Source: Streptomyces sp. T39
Lineage (GTDB): Bacteria; Actinomycetota; Actinomycetes; Streptomycetales; Streptomycetaceae
Length of the DNA stretch: 34,859 nt
Assembly: GCF_008042045.1 (NCBI RefSeq)
Contig: NZ_RDBP01000057.1
Span: forward strand, 1 to 34,859
Direction of reading: 5' to 3'
This document shows positions 16,254 to 26,974 of the stretch, piece by piece. Under the pieces are notes generated by a model that saw nothing but the letters and a program-made list of their open reading frames with translations, searched no databases and was not told where the DNA came from. How positions within the stretch are numbered: the first letter of the stretch is position 1; every line of letters starts with the position of its first letter. The position numbers and the translations under genes were made by a program.

Positions 16254-17021
16254 CTCGTCCCGCAACTGGTCGCAGCAGCGGCTGATGAGACGCGACACGT
16301 GCATCTGGGAGATCCCGAGGGTCTGCGCGATGCTGCTCTGCGTCATGTCGCGGAAGAAACGCATGTAGAGGATGTTCTGCTCGCGCTCCGGCAGTCGCCG
16401 CAGCCCGGGCTTGACCGCTTCCCGGTCGACGAGGACGTCGATGGCCGGGTCGGCCGAGCCCAGGGTGTCGCCGAGGCTGTACCCGTCGTCGGCGCCCGGG
16501 AGCTCCGTGTCGAGCGACAGGGCCGTGAAGCTCTCCAGGGCGTCCAGTCCGACGAGCGTGTCCTCCTCGCTGAGCCCGGCGCGTTCGGCGACCTCGGCGA
16601 CCGTGGGGGAGCGGCCGGAGGTGGTGGAGACGAGGTCGCGGCGTGCGGTGCGGACGCGGTTGCGCAGGTCCTGCACGCGGCGCGGGACGTGCAGCGCCCA
16701 CATGTGGTCGCGGAAGTGCCTCTTGACCTCCCCGACGACGGTGGGCACCGCGAAGCTCTCGAACGCCCCGCGTTCCGGATCGTAACGGTCGACGGCCTTC
16801 ACCAGGCCGAGCGCGGCGACCTGCCGCAGATCCTCCAGGGACTCGCCGCGGTTGCGGAACCGGGCGGCGATCCGGTCGGCCATCGGCAGCCAGGCGGCGA
16901 CGATGTCCTGGCGCAGCTCCTGCCGTTCCGGCCCGTCGTCGAGCTCCGCCATTCTCCTGAAGGCGGCCGAGGTGTCGGGTGCGTCGGAGTGGCTGTGCTT
17001 GCGGTGTGAGTGCTTGCGCAT
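16233..17021 (-). CDS. SigB/SigF/SigG family RNA polymerase sigma factor
   Basis: A 262-residue alternative sigma factor. Region 2 is about 40-110 (DLRQVAALGLVKAVDRYDP, then FAVPTVVGEVKRHFRDHMW), region 3 about 115-185, and region 4 about 200-255 (LPEREQNILYMRFFRDMTQS, ISQMHVSRLI). The ATG at 17021 has GAGGAAG upstream; a longer frame is rejected as arginine/proline-rich noise. The N-terminus carries a doubled RKHSH. Such factors direct transcription of stress or developmental genes and are held by RsbW-like kinases. The STAS and kinase genes at 17371 and 17763 are divergent from it across 349 bases. The last codons form a terminator stem. Confidence 0.93.
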   Translation of the reverse strand: MRKHSHRKHSHSDAPDTSAAFRRMAELDDGPERQELRQDIVAAWLPMADRIAARFRNRGESLEDLRQVAALGLVKAVDRYDPERGAFESFAVPTVVGEVKRHFRDHMWALHVPRRVQDLRNRVRTARRDLVSTTSGRSPTVAEVAERAGLSEEDTLVGLDALESFTALSLDTELPGADDGYSLGDTLGSADPAIDVLVDREAVKPGLRRLPEREQNILYMRFFRDMTQSSIAQTLGISQMHVSRLISRCCDQLRDEVMRDAA

Positions 17022-17370
17022 GATGTGCGGACTTCCTCGCAGGGGGTGAGGCCTCGAAGGAACGCGCCGCGGACGCGGCCCGGGCCGGTCTGTCGGCCGC
17101 GGTCCCCGCTCCGCGGGGCGTGCTCGCGCGGAGCACATGACGCGGCTGCCCGGGTCTTTCGTACGGAAACGTCGCGGAACGTGTTCTTCCGCCGGGACGT
17201 GTGCGGGGAGACCGCCGGGGCACCGGGTGTACGGCGGGCGGTCCGTGGGTACCCGTCGCGACGCGGGTGGGTCGCCCGCTCACCGGTGGCGCGTCCCGCG
17301 GCGCCGGTCGACGGCAGGTGAGGCAGGCCGGTCCGCCGGCGCCGGTACAGAGGTCGAGGAGGCGGAGCCC
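17022..17370. other. 349-base divergent intergenic region
   Basis: Lies between a sigma factor (minus) and the STAS antagonist (plus). It holds the SigB-type promoter match at 17227-17252 and a short imperfect dyad around GAACGTGTTC (about 17176-17185). I see no credible short gene in it. Confidence 0.6.
17227..17252 (+). promoter_or_regulatory. Candidate SigB-type promoter for the STAS/kinase operon
   Basis: GTGT (17227-17230), 16-base spacer, GGGTAC (17247-17252) extended to the palindrome GGGTACCC. It fits GNNT-N14-16-GGGTAC/T and lies 119 bases before the STAS start, implying feedback by a SigB-like factor. Confidence 0.55.
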
Positions 17371-17766
17371 ATGAATGCGTCGGGCACCGGGGAGCCCCCG
17401 GAGGAGGCGTCGGGCGACGGGCGTTTCGCCGTACGCGAGGGCAGCCGAGGGGGAGTGGTCGTCCTGTCGCTGGCCGGCGAACTCGACCACGACACGGCCG
17501 AGCCGCTGCGCGAGGCCCTCGCCCGGCACACCGGCACCGGGGCGGGACGGGTGCTCGTCGACCTCAGCGGCCTGACCTTCTGCGACTCCACGGGACTCAA
17601 CGTGCTGCTCCACGCCCGGCTGGCCGCCCACGACACGGGCGGCAGCATCGAACTGGCCGGCCTCCGCCCGCCGGTGGCCCGGATGTTCGAGATCACGGGG
17701 GCCCACACCGTCTTCCGCGTCCACGCCGGCCTCGACGAGGCGCTGGCGCGCGAGCGGCCCGCGTGA
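17371..17766 (+). CDS. STAS-domain anti-sigma factor antagonist (RsbV/SpoIIAA-like)
   Basis: A 131-residue soluble STAS protein. The core (about 18-125) has VVVLSLAGELDHDTAEPLREAL, VLVDLSGLTFCDSTGLNVLL and the closing HTVFRVHAGLDEAL. Ser73 in FCDSTGLN is the phosphorylation site that the partner kinase modifies; the unphosphorylated form binds the kinase and frees the sigma factor. The ATG at 17371 is preceded by GAGGAGG-rich sequence. The stop overlaps the kinase GTG by four bases, giving coupled synthesis of antagonist and kinase. The PP2C phosphatase at 23292 is a candidate for removing the phosphate (inference). Confidence 0.92.
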   Translation: MNASGTGEPPEEASGDGRFAVREGSRGGVVVLSLAGELDHDTAEPLREALARHTGTGAGRVLVDLSGLTFCDSTGLNVLLHARLAAHDTGGSIELAGLRPPVARMFEITGAHTVFRVHAGLDEALARERPA

Positions 17767-18224
17767 CGGGCGCCGTGATGCGTACCGGGCCGGACGGTCA
17801 CCGCGGACAGACCAGGAGGCTGGCGCTGTTCGGCACCAGAGGTGTGGTCGGCCGCTGCCGCGACTTCACCCACGAGGCACTCCGCGACTGGGGGTGGCCG
17901 CGGGCCGACGGGCAGGAGCCCGGGAGCGATCCGCCCGGCGAACTCGTCGAGGACGTGCTGCTGCTCGTCTCGGAGATCGTCACCAATGCCTGCCTGCACG
18001 CGGGCGGACCGCAGGAACTGGCGCTCCACCAGGACGGCCGGCGGCTGCGCATCGAGGTCGCGGACGCCGATCCGGCACCCCCGCGGCGCCGCGCGCCGGG
18101 GGACCTGGCACAGCCCGGCGGCCACGGCCTGATCATCCTGGAGCGCCTCGCCCGGCGCTGGGGTTCCGAACCGCGGGGGACGGGCAAGGTGGTCTGGGCC
18201 GAGGTGCCGGTCCCGCCCGCCTGA
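17763..18224 (+). CDS. RsbW-like anti-sigma serine kinase (HATPase_c)
   Basis: A 153-residue GHKL ATPase of the anti-sigma kinase group. The N-box is VLLLVSEIVTNACLHAGG (about 68-85), with the Glu and Asn that hold Mg-ATP. The G-box is GGHGLIILERLARRWG (about 118-133). The GTG at 17763 overlaps the STAS stop (GTGA); ATG 17778 is an alternative. Expected action: bind and silence a SigB/F-type sigma factor, or phosphorylate the STAS antagonist. Candidate partners are the sigma factors at 16233 and 18288. Many Streptomyces proteins of this fold have lost the sigma-binding role, so partner choice needs evidence beyond position. Confidence 0.9.
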   Translation: MTGAVMRTGPDGHRGQTRRLALFGTRGVVGRCRDFTHEALRDWGWPRADGQEPGSDPPGELVEDVLLLVSEIVTNACLHAGGPQELALHQDGRRLRIEVADADPAPPRRRAPGDLAQPGGHGLIILERLARRWGSEPRGTGKVVWAEVPVPPA

Positions 18225-18244
18225 TCCGCTCTTCGCGCGCGACC

Positions 18245-18278
18245 GCGCGCCCGGCCCCGGAGCGGGGGCCGGGCGCGC
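18245..18278. terminator. Bidirectional hairpin between convergent kinase and sigma genes
   Basis: Perfect 14-bp stem (18245-18258 with 18265-18278), loop GGAGCG, 20 bases after the kinase stop and nine bases beyond the convergent sigma gene's end. Confidence 0.78.
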
Positions 18279-18287
18279 CGGGGACGG

Positions 18288-19163
18288 TCAGACGGCCTCG
18301 TCCGTGAGGGCCTCGCGCAGGGTGGCGAGGATGCGGTGCAGCAGCCGCGAGACATGCATCTGCGACACTCCGAGCCGCTCGCCGATCTCCGACTGCGTCA
18401 GTTCCTCGCAGAAGCGCAGGGAGAGGATCAGCCTGTCCCGCTCGTCGAGGGAGGCGATCAGCGGCCGCAGCGCGGTCAGGTTCTCCACCAGGTCGTACGC
18501 CGGGTCCTCCGCGCCCAGCCGCCGCGCCACCCCGTTGCCGGTCTCCTCCTCGTCACCGGCGGCGGTGTCCAGCGACTGCGCGCTGTAGCCGTTCGACGCC
18601 AGCTCGCCCTCGATCACCTCCGCCTCGCTGACGTGCAGGTAGTCGGAGAGCTCGGGGGTGGTCGGCCGGTGGCCCAGTTCCTGCTCCAGCACGTCCATCG
18701 CCTTGGCCAGCTCTATCCGCAGCTCCTGCAGCCGGCGCGGCACCCGAACCGACCAGCTGGAGTCGCGGAAGTAGCGCTTGATCTCACCGACGATGGTCGG
18801 CAGGGCGAACGAGGCGAACTCCACCCCGCGCGAGACGTCGAAGCGGTTGATCGCCTTGATCAGGCCCACGGTGCCGACCTGGACGATGTCCTCCATCGGC
18901 TCCGCGCGGTTGCCGAACCGCAGTGCGGCGAACCTGACCAGGCTGAGGTTCAGCTCGACCAGAGTGTTGCGTACGTAGGCGTACTCGGGGGTCCCCTCCT
19001 CCAGCTCCGCCAGGCGCTCCAGCAAGGCGGCCGACAGCGATCGTGCGTCGGCCGGGCTGACCGCCGCGGGGTCGCCCGCCACCGGCACCGCGGCGGGGTG
19101 CGCGTCCTCGCGCGCCCCGGGGCCGGAGGCGGCTCCTGTGCGGGTCTGCACGGTCTCGAACAT
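18288..19163 (-). CDS. SigB/SigF/SigG family RNA polymerase sigma factor, second copy
   Basis: A 291-residue alternative sigma factor, a paralogue of the one at 16233. Region 2 holds EDIVQVGTVGLIKAINRFDV and FALPTIVGEIKRYFRDSSWS; region 3 has HRPTTPELSDYLHVSEAEV; region 4 has LDERDRLILSLRFCEELTQS and VSQMHVSRLLHRI. ATG 19163 is chosen over GTG 19196 because GAAGGG stands at proper distance. The N-terminal 50 residues are low-complexity. It is divergent from an RsbW-like kinase at 19281, its likely keeper, but has no STAS gene next to it. The shared intergenic stretch is unusually AT-rich for this window. Confidence 0.93.
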   Translation of the reverse strand: MFETVQTRTGAASGPGAREDAHPAAVPVAGDPAAVSPADARSLSAALLERLAELEEGTPEYAYVRNTLVELNLSLVRFAALRFGNRAEPMEDIVQVGTVGLIKAINRFDVSRGVEFASFALPTIVGEIKRYFRDSSWSVRVPRRLQELRIELAKAMDVLEQELGHRPTTPELSDYLHVSEAEVIEGELASNGYSAQSLDTAAGDEEETGNGVARRLGAEDPAYDLVENLTALRPLIASLDERDRLILSLRFCEELTQSEIGERLGVSQMHVSRLLHRILATLREALTDEAV

Positions 19164-19280
19164 CTGGTGCCCTTCGCCGGGGGCCGAATCGTCCACGATG
19201 TGTGGGGAGACATGTCATTTGTCCCGGTTCAACCTTACTTCCCGATGTGCATGCTTTGCTGACCGGATCGGGGGAACCGG

Positions 19281-19700
19281 ATGCGTATGGGACATGCATC
19301 CGAACTGCGTGCCACCGGGGAGACCAGGAGGTTCGTGCTCGAACAGGGCCCGGGTGTCGTCGGGCGATGCCGCGATCTGACGCGCGGGGCGCTCCACGAC
19401 TGGTTCGGGTTCGCCGGCCCCGTGGTCGTGGGCGACATACTGCTGCTGGTCTCCGAGGTGGTCACCAACGCGTACCGGCACGGTGGCGCTCCGTACGAAC
19501 TGGAGCTGGTGAGAGGACACGGGCGCCTCTGGGTCCAGGTCAGCGACGCCAGCCCCGAGCGCCCCCGTCCGCACGGCCCGCACCGGGCCGCCCGGGCCTC
19601 CGGCCACGGCCTGTACCTCCTGCAACGGCTCGCCGCCGACTGGGGCTGGGCGCGCCGCGGCCGCGGCAAATCGGTCTGGTTCGCGGTGGACGTGCCCTGA
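19281..19700 (+). CDS. RsbW-like anti-sigma serine kinase (HATPase_c), second copy
   Basis: A 139-residue GHKL ATPase closely similar in layout to the kinase at 17763. The shared N-terminal pattern is RRFVLEQGPGVVGRCRDLT. The N-box is ILLLVSEVVTNAYRHGG (about 54-70) and the G-box ASGHGLYLLQRLAADWGW (about 110-127). ATG 19281 has GGGGGAA upstream; ATG 19287 is also possible. Divergent pairing with the sigma gene at 18288 suggests it is the cognate anti-sigma factor. No antagonist gene is adjacent, so it may share the STAS protein at 17371 (inference). Confidence 0.9.
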   Translation: MRMGHASELRATGETRRFVLEQGPGVVGRCRDLTRGALHDWFGFAGPVVVGDILLLVSEVVTNAYRHGGAPYELELVRGHGRLWVQVSDASPERPRPHGPHRAARASGHGLYLLQRLAADWGWARRGRGKSVWFAVDVP

Positions 19701-19706
19701 TGGGGC

Positions 19707-19739
19707 CGCCACCCGCGCCCGCCCGGGCACGGGGTGGCG
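19707..19739 (+). terminator. Hairpin after the second kinase gene
   Basis: Eight-bp outer stem CGCCACCC/GGGTGGCG (19707-19714 with 19732-19739) with partial inner pairing, starting seven bases after the stop. Confidence 0.6.
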
Positions 19740-19834
19740 TCCTCGGGACGTCGTGCCACAGTGGAGGACGGAAAGGCCGCGCCCCGGCGCCGGACAGCCG
19801 GGGCGCGGTGAGCCGCCACCCGGTGAGGTCGCCG

Positions 19835-22792
<2,958 letters not shown>

Positions 22793-22877
22793 CGAGCACC
22801 CCCGCCCCCGCCACGCCGCGCGCCCCGCCCGGGACGCGGCGCACCGACCGGACGGACACGAAAGGTGAGGAGAGAAC

Positions 22878-23069
22878 ATGATCATTGGCAGGGCCAAGGC
22901 CCGGCTGAAGCAGCTCCGGGGCCGGATGGAGGAGTCCGACGGCATCGTGCTGGAGAACGAGCGGCTGCGCGAGGAAGGCCGCAGGCGGGCCCAGCAGGGC
23001 CGGGAGGAGGAGGCGGCCGCCAAGGCCCGCGCCGCTGCCCGGCGCCGTGACCACGGCCCCTCGCACTGA
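22878..23069 (+). CDS. Small CsbD-like stress protein
   Basis: A 63-residue highly charged helical protein with strong ribosome site GGTGAGGAGAG before ATG 22878. A 20-residue stretch from GRMEES to LREEG lines up without gaps with the CsbD core (conserved Gly, Glu, Asn-Glu, Leu-Arg and Glu-Gly positions). CsbD is a general-stress protein of unknown action, controlled by SigB in Bacillus. Here it lies 85 bases after the hybrid kinase, perhaps in the same transcript, and is followed by two hairpins. The match is by eye and partial; otherwise a hypothetical protein. Confidence 0.65.
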   Translation: MIIGRAKARLKQLRGRMEESDGIVLENERLREEGRRRAQQGREEEAAAKARAAARRRDHGPSH

Positions 23070-23098
23070 GCGCCCGCCAGGGGCGCCTCCGCGCCCCC

Positions 23099-23130
23099 GG
23101 GCCTGCCCCGTCCCGAGGAACGGCAGGCCC
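23099..23130. terminator. Hairpin downstream of the CsbD-like gene
   Basis: Nine-bp stem GGGCCTGCC/GGCAGGCCC (23099-23107 with 23122-23130), loop of 14 bases; first of two hairpins in the convergent gap. Confidence 0.55.
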
Positions 23131-23180
23131 GCCGGCGCGGTACCTGTCGCGCCGTGCCCGGCGCACCGGCCGTGCCGTGG

Positions 23181-23220
23181 CGGAAACCCCTGGCCGGCGC
23201 CTGCCCGGCAGGGGTTTCCG
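23181..23220. terminator. Strong hairpin between convergent CsbD-like and phosphatase genes
   Basis: Twelve-bp stem CGGAAACCCCTG/CAGGGGTTTCCG (23181-23192 with 23209-23220), with a few further pairs inside after a one-base bulge. The A/T run in the stem stands out from its surroundings. Confidence 0.75.
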
Positions 23221-23291
23221 CATCGCCCGGCCGTGCGGCTGGTGCGACCACCGGGCGGGCGTGCCCCGTGCGGGCGCATGCCACGCCCGGG

Positions 23292-25556
23292 TCAGCCGAC
23301 GCGGATCGCGACCACGCTCGTGTCGTCGTCCGTGTCGCCGGTGGCGCGGGTCAAAAGGCCCTCCACCTGGGCGTCGACGCTCGTCGCGCCCAGCGTCTCG
23401 GCGGTTCGGCACAGGGCCTCCAGACCCTTGTCCAGGCCGTCGTCGCGCCGCTCGACGAGGCCGTCGGTGTAGAGCAGCAGGGTGTCGCCGCGGCTGAGCC
23501 GCAGCGTCCGCTCCCGGTACGCGGCACCCCGGGCCGCCCCGAGCAGGACGTCGTACGGGGCCTCGACCAGGCGGGCGTGGCCGTCGCGCAGCAGGAGCGG
23601 CGGCAGATGGCCGGCGTTCGCCCAGCGCAGCACCCGGTCCGCGGGGTCGTACAGCGCGCACAGCGCCGTGGCCGTGGGCTTCCCCGGGACATGGAGCGTC
23701 ACCTCGTTGAGCCACCCCATCAGGCGGCCGGGGTCGTGCCCGGTGAAGGCCAGCCCGCGCAGCGCGTTGCGCAGGGCCACCATGCCGGTCGCCGCGTCGA
23801 TGCCGTGGCCGGCGACGTCGCCGACCGCCACCAGCACCCGGCCGCCGGGCAGCGGGAGCACGTCGAACCAGTCGCCGCCCACCCGGTACTCCGCCGCGGC
23901 GGGCCGGTAGCGGGCCGCGGCGGTGAGCCCGTGCAGGCTCCCCGCCGACGGCATCTGCGGCACGATCGCGCGCTGGAGCCGGAGCACCAGCCGGTGGCGC
24001 AGCACGGCCTGGGCCCGTACGGCCGTCAGCTGGTCGAACGTCGCGTTCAGCGCGACCTCCGCGTGGTACTCGGCCGAGACGTCCTGGTAGACGCCGGTGA
24101 TCCCGGTCAGCCGAGCTCCGCTGAGCAGCGGCTCGGCCGCGATGCGCACATGGCGCGCGCCGCCGTCCGGGCGGATCAGGCGGACGACGGCCGAGGCGCC
24201 CTTGCGCCGGTCGAGCACGTCGCCGAGCAGCTCGGTGAAGGCGTCCGTGTCGTCGGGGTGCACCAGGGGGTTCAGCTCCACCAGGGGGACCGGGGCCGCG
24301 TCCTTCGCCATGCCGAAGATCGCGTAGGTCTCCTCCGTCCACGCCGAGGTGGCCGACCCGAGGTCGTCCTGGAACAGGGCCATGCCCTGGAGCCGGCCGA
24401 CCGCCCTGCGCAGCGCCGTGCGCGTGTCGCTCGCCGTGTGCCAGAACACCACCGCCCGCTCGGCTCCGGCGGGCAGGACCCGTACGTCCAGCATCGGGTC
24501 CGACCCGCCCGGCGGATGCTCGGCGGGCAGCCGGGCGGCGCGCTGCGGCACCGCGACGTGCCAGGCGCGCCGTGCCATCGCCGTCACGTCCCGGTGCAGC
24601 AGCGGCAGCGCGGCCTCGACGGGCTCGCCGGCCGTCCGGTGTGCCCCGTCGAGCGCCTCGGCGGCCGCCCGGTTGACGTGCTCGACCGTCAGCGCGCCGG
24701 TGGCGCCGTCGCGGTGCAGTGTGAGGGCGGGATGGACCAGACAGTCCAGGAGGTCGTCGAGCGCGGGCACCGGGGCGGCCGGGTCGGAGCCCGCGCCGAG
24801 CAGCCGCCCCGCCACCTCCGTCAGCCGGGGGAGCTCGGCGCGCAGCCTTTCGTCGAACTCCGTGGCACGGGGCCAGACCACCAGGGCGAGACCGGCGTTC
24901 CGGCCGCGCATCCGCAGCGGGATCACGGCCCGCGCCGCCCGGGGCGACGGCCCCGGCAGACTCTCGCCGTCCGCGGTGCCGGCCGGCAGCCACACGGGCT
25001 CGCCGCCGGACAGCGCGGCCCGTACGGACGGCGGCGCGGCGGGCGGGATCCAGCGCCACTGGCCGGCCTCCAGAGCACAGACACCGGCGTGCCCCGCGAG
25101 TTCCAGGCATCCCGCGGACGTCAGCCGCCACAGCCACAGGGCCTCGGCGCCGAGCGGGTGCAGGCCGCCCTCCAGCAGCGTGCGCGCACCCCTCGCGACC
25201 GAGTCCTCGGTCTCCACGGCGGCGGTGACCCGGCGCAGCGTCCGGGCCTCCTGCCGGTGCGCAGGGCCGTCGGGCGGGGTGGACACGGCGAGGTACCCGG
25301 CGACGGAGTTCACGATGTCCGCGGCGAGTTCCGCGGGGGCGCAGCCGGCGGCCTCGGCGAGCCGGTGCAGATGCTCGGCGGCCTCGGCGGGCGGCAGCCC
25401 CAGCCGGGCGGCGAGGACCCCGGTCGCCACATCCGTCAGGTGCCGTCGCGCGACGTCGTCGCGCGCCCCGGCGCCGCCGGCGGGCTGCCGGGAGGGCGGC
25501 GGCGGTCCGTCCGGGCCGCCGTCGGGCCCGGGGGCACCGTGTGCAGCAGCGCTCAC
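23292..25556 (-). CDS. ANTAR-GAF-PAS-PP2C (SpoIIE/RsbU-type) serine phosphatase
   Basis: A 754-residue soluble multidomain phosphatase. GTG 25556 is chosen because AGAGGGGAG lies just upstream. Residues about 35-85 read as an ANTAR RNA-binding domain (LTDVATGVLAARLGLPPAEA, then AEHLHRLAEAAG and LAADIVN). A GAF-like region follows (about 100-235), then a weak PAS (about 260-330) and a clear PAS (about 395-495, TEETYAIFGM, NPLVHPDD, RLIRPDGG). The C-terminal PP2C domain (about 530-754) has VGGDWFDV (Asp562), VGDVAGHGIDAA, LLLYTDGLVERRD and DTDDDTSVVAI, which supply the metal-binding Asps. Expected action: dephosphorylate a STAS antagonist and so release a sigma factor. The STAS protein at 17371 is the nearest candidate. 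ANTAR plus phosphatase is unusual and is called from pattern only. Confidence 0.9.
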   Translation of the reverse strand: MSAAAHGAPGPDGGPDGPPPPSRQPAGGAGARDDVARRHLTDVATGVLAARLGLPPAEAAEHLHRLAEAAGCAPAELAADIVNSVAGYLAVSTPPDGPAHRQEARTLRRVTAAVETEDSVARGARTLLEGGLHPLGAEALWLWRLTSAGCLELAGHAGVCALEAGQWRWIPPAAPPSVRAALSGGEPVWLPAGTADGESLPGPSPRAARAVIPLRMRGRNAGLALVVWPRATEFDERLRAELPRLTEVAGRLLGAGSDPAAPVPALDDLLDCLVHPALTLHRDGATGALTVEHVNRAAAEALDGAHRTAGEPVEAALPLLHRDVTAMARRAWHVAVPQRAARLPAEHPPGGSDPMLDVRVLPAGAERAVVFWHTASDTRTALRRAVGRLQGMALFQDDLGSATSAWTEETYAIFGMAKDAAPVPLVELNPLVHPDDTDAFTELLGDVLDRRKGASAVVRLIRPDGGARHVRIAAEPLLSGARLTGITGVYQDVSAEYHAEVALNATFDQLTAVRAQAVLRHRLVLRLQRAIVPQMPSAGSLHGLTAAARYRPAAAEYRVGGDWFDVLPLPGGRVLVAVGDVAGHGIDAATGMVALRNALRGLAFTGHDPGRLMGWLNEVTLHVPGKPTATALCALYDPADRVLRWANAGHLPPLLLRDGHARLVEAPYDVLLGAARGAAYRERTLRLSRGDTLLLYTDGLVERRDDGLDKGLEALCRTAETLGATSVDAQVEGLLTRATGDTDDDTSVVAIRVG

Positions 25557-25977
25557 GACCACTCCCCTCTGCGGCGGCCGTGACGGCCGCCGGAAGCGCG
25601 CCCCTGTGGATTTTACGCGTGAGGGCCCCGGGGCGGCCCGGCGTCGCGTGCCGGCGGCGGCCGTCCGCGGGCCGTCCGCGGTGGGGCCCGGGCGGCTTCG
25701 CCTGCCGGGTGCGGGCTGCCCGTCGCCGACGGGTGCGTACCGGGCCAGGCGCGCGCCCGTGTCCGGGCGGGCCACGGGCACCGGGCCACAGGGCCGTTCG
25801 GGTGAACCCGCCCCGGCTCCGGCGGCCCCCGAGGGCCGGGCGGCCGACGCACCGCGCGGGGGTGCGCGGGCCCGGGGTGTGCGGGACCGGCCGGGGCGGG
25901 CCAGGCTGGATGGGTGAGCACCGGTGCCCGCGCTCGACGGCGGCGCACGGCAGGAAGACGGAAAGGGGACGGTTGAC
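25557..25977. other. 421-base divergent intergenic region
   Basis: Lies between the phosphatase (minus) and DUF6158 (plus) genes. It holds a 19-base palindrome (25573-25591), a TAAAAT box on the minus strand (25610-25615) about 55 bases before the phosphatase start, and an 11-base tandem duplication GCCGTCCGCGG (25660-25681). No credible gene is seen. Confidence 0.55.
25573..25591. promoter_or_regulatory. 19-base palindrome in the phosphatase leader
   Basis: GGCGGCCGT-G-ACGGCCGCC, perfect nine-base arms about one base, 17 bases upstream of the phosphatase GTG and next to its ribosome site. It could be an operator or fold in the mRNA to limit translation. Confidence 0.45.
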
Positions 25978-26217
25978 GTGAAGGAGACCGGGCGCCAGGG
26001 CGTCGATCCGGCGCAGCTGAGCGAGCAGGACCTGCTGCGCGAACTGGAGACGATCCACCGCAGCCGCCACGACACGCTGCTGTACGGCTCGTCCGCCGCC
26101 CTCGCGGCCCACGACGTGCGCATGGCCGATCTGGAGGCCGAGTACCTCAGGCGCCACCCGGACCGCCCCCCGGCCGCGGGCCGCACCCGTGAAGGCGCCC
26201 GCGCCCGGGAGAGCTGA
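25978..26217 (+). CDS. DUF6158 family small protein
   Basis: A 79-residue soluble protein of unknown function. The core VDPAQLSEQDLLRELETIHR, followed by SRHDTLLYGSSAALAAH and LEAEYLRRHP, matches my memory of the DUF6158 family of actinomycetes; the tail GRTREGARAR is also typical. GTG 25978 is chosen with AAAGGGGA upstream at a slightly long spacing; an in-frame start at 25924 would add unrelated residues. It is divergent from the phosphatase and ends at a very strong hairpin. Confidence 0.72.
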   Translation: MKETGRQGVDPAQLSEQDLLRELETIHRSRHDTLLYGSSAALAAHDVRMADLEAEYLRRHPDRPPAAGRTREGARARES

Positions 26218-26281
26218 CCGGCCGCACCGGGGCGCTCCGCGGCCCCCGGTACCGCCGGGGGCCGCCCCGTCCGCCCCCGGC

Positions 26282-26339
26282 GCCGGACACAGGGCTGTGG
26301 CCCACCCTTCCCGGGTGGGGCCACAGCCCTGTGTCCGGC
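26282..26339. terminator. Very long bidirectional hairpin
   Basis: A stem of about 25 bp with a single one-base bulge (26282-26307 with 26313-26339), loop TTCCC, between the convergent DUF6158 and DJ-1/PfpI genes. It is the longest hairpin in the window. Confidence 0.85.
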
Positions 26340-26349
26340 CGGTCCCGTG

Positions 26350-26907
26350 TCAGCGCCCGGCGCCCACCCCCGCCGCCTTCGCGAACTCGGCGGTGAACGC
26401 CTCGCAGAACGCCTTCAGATCGTCCGGCTTGCGGCTGGTGATCAGCGTGCTCGGTGTGGCGGTGCAGACCTTCACCTGCTCGTCCACCCAGGTTCCGCCG
26501 GCGTTGCGGATGTCGGTGGCCAGGCTCGGCCACGAGGTCAGGGTGCGGCCGCGCACCAGGTCCGCCTCCACCAGCGTCCAGGGCGCGTGGCAGATCGCCG
26601 CGATCGGCTTGCCCGCCTCGGCGAACGCCTTCACGAACGCGACGGCGTCCTCGTCCATGCGCAGGGCGTCCGGGTTCGCCACACCGCCGGGCAGCACCAG
26701 GGCGTCGTAGTCGTCGGCCGATGCCTCGGAGACCACCTGGTCGACGGGGAAGGTGTCGGCCGCATCGAGGTGGTTGAAGGCCTGGACCGTGCCCGGCCGC
26801 GTGGAGATCAGCCGGGGCTCGTCACCGGCGTCCTTCACCGCCTGCCACGGGTCGGTGAGCTCGATCTGCTCCACACCTTCGTGCGCGGTCAGAAATGCGA
26901 TCAGCAT
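26350..26907 (-). CDS. DJ-1/PfpI family protein (protease/deglycase-like)
   Basis: A 185-residue cytosolic DJ-1/PfpI protein. The nucleophile elbow is AAICHAPWTL, with Cys106 and His107. The acidic partner is in GVEQIELTDP (Glu13 or Glu16), and DALVLPGGVANPD (68-80) is the typical strand-turn. PfpI/YhbO-type members protect cells from carbonyl, oxidative or heat stress. ATG 26907 is preceded by GGAGGAG. It lies downstream of meaB on the same strand but behind a terminator, and has its own SigB-type promoter match and tandem repeats upstream, so it is probably a separate stress-controlled gene. It is not closely similar to the DJ-1 protein at 10689. Confidence 0.92.
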   Translation of the reverse strand: MLIAFLTAHEGVEQIELTDPWQAVKDAGDEPRLISTRPGTVQAFNHLDAADTFPVDQVVSEASADDYDALVLPGGVANPDALRMDEDAVAFVKAFAEAGKPIAAICHAPWTLVEADLVRGRTLTSWPSLATDIRNAGGTWVDEQVKVCTATPSTLITSRKPDDLKAFCEAFTAEFAKAAGVGAGR

Positions 26908-26974
26908 GCTGCGCTCCTCCCTCGGGTCGTCCCGTCGCCGGCCGATCCGGTCCCGCGCCGGCGACCACGGACGG

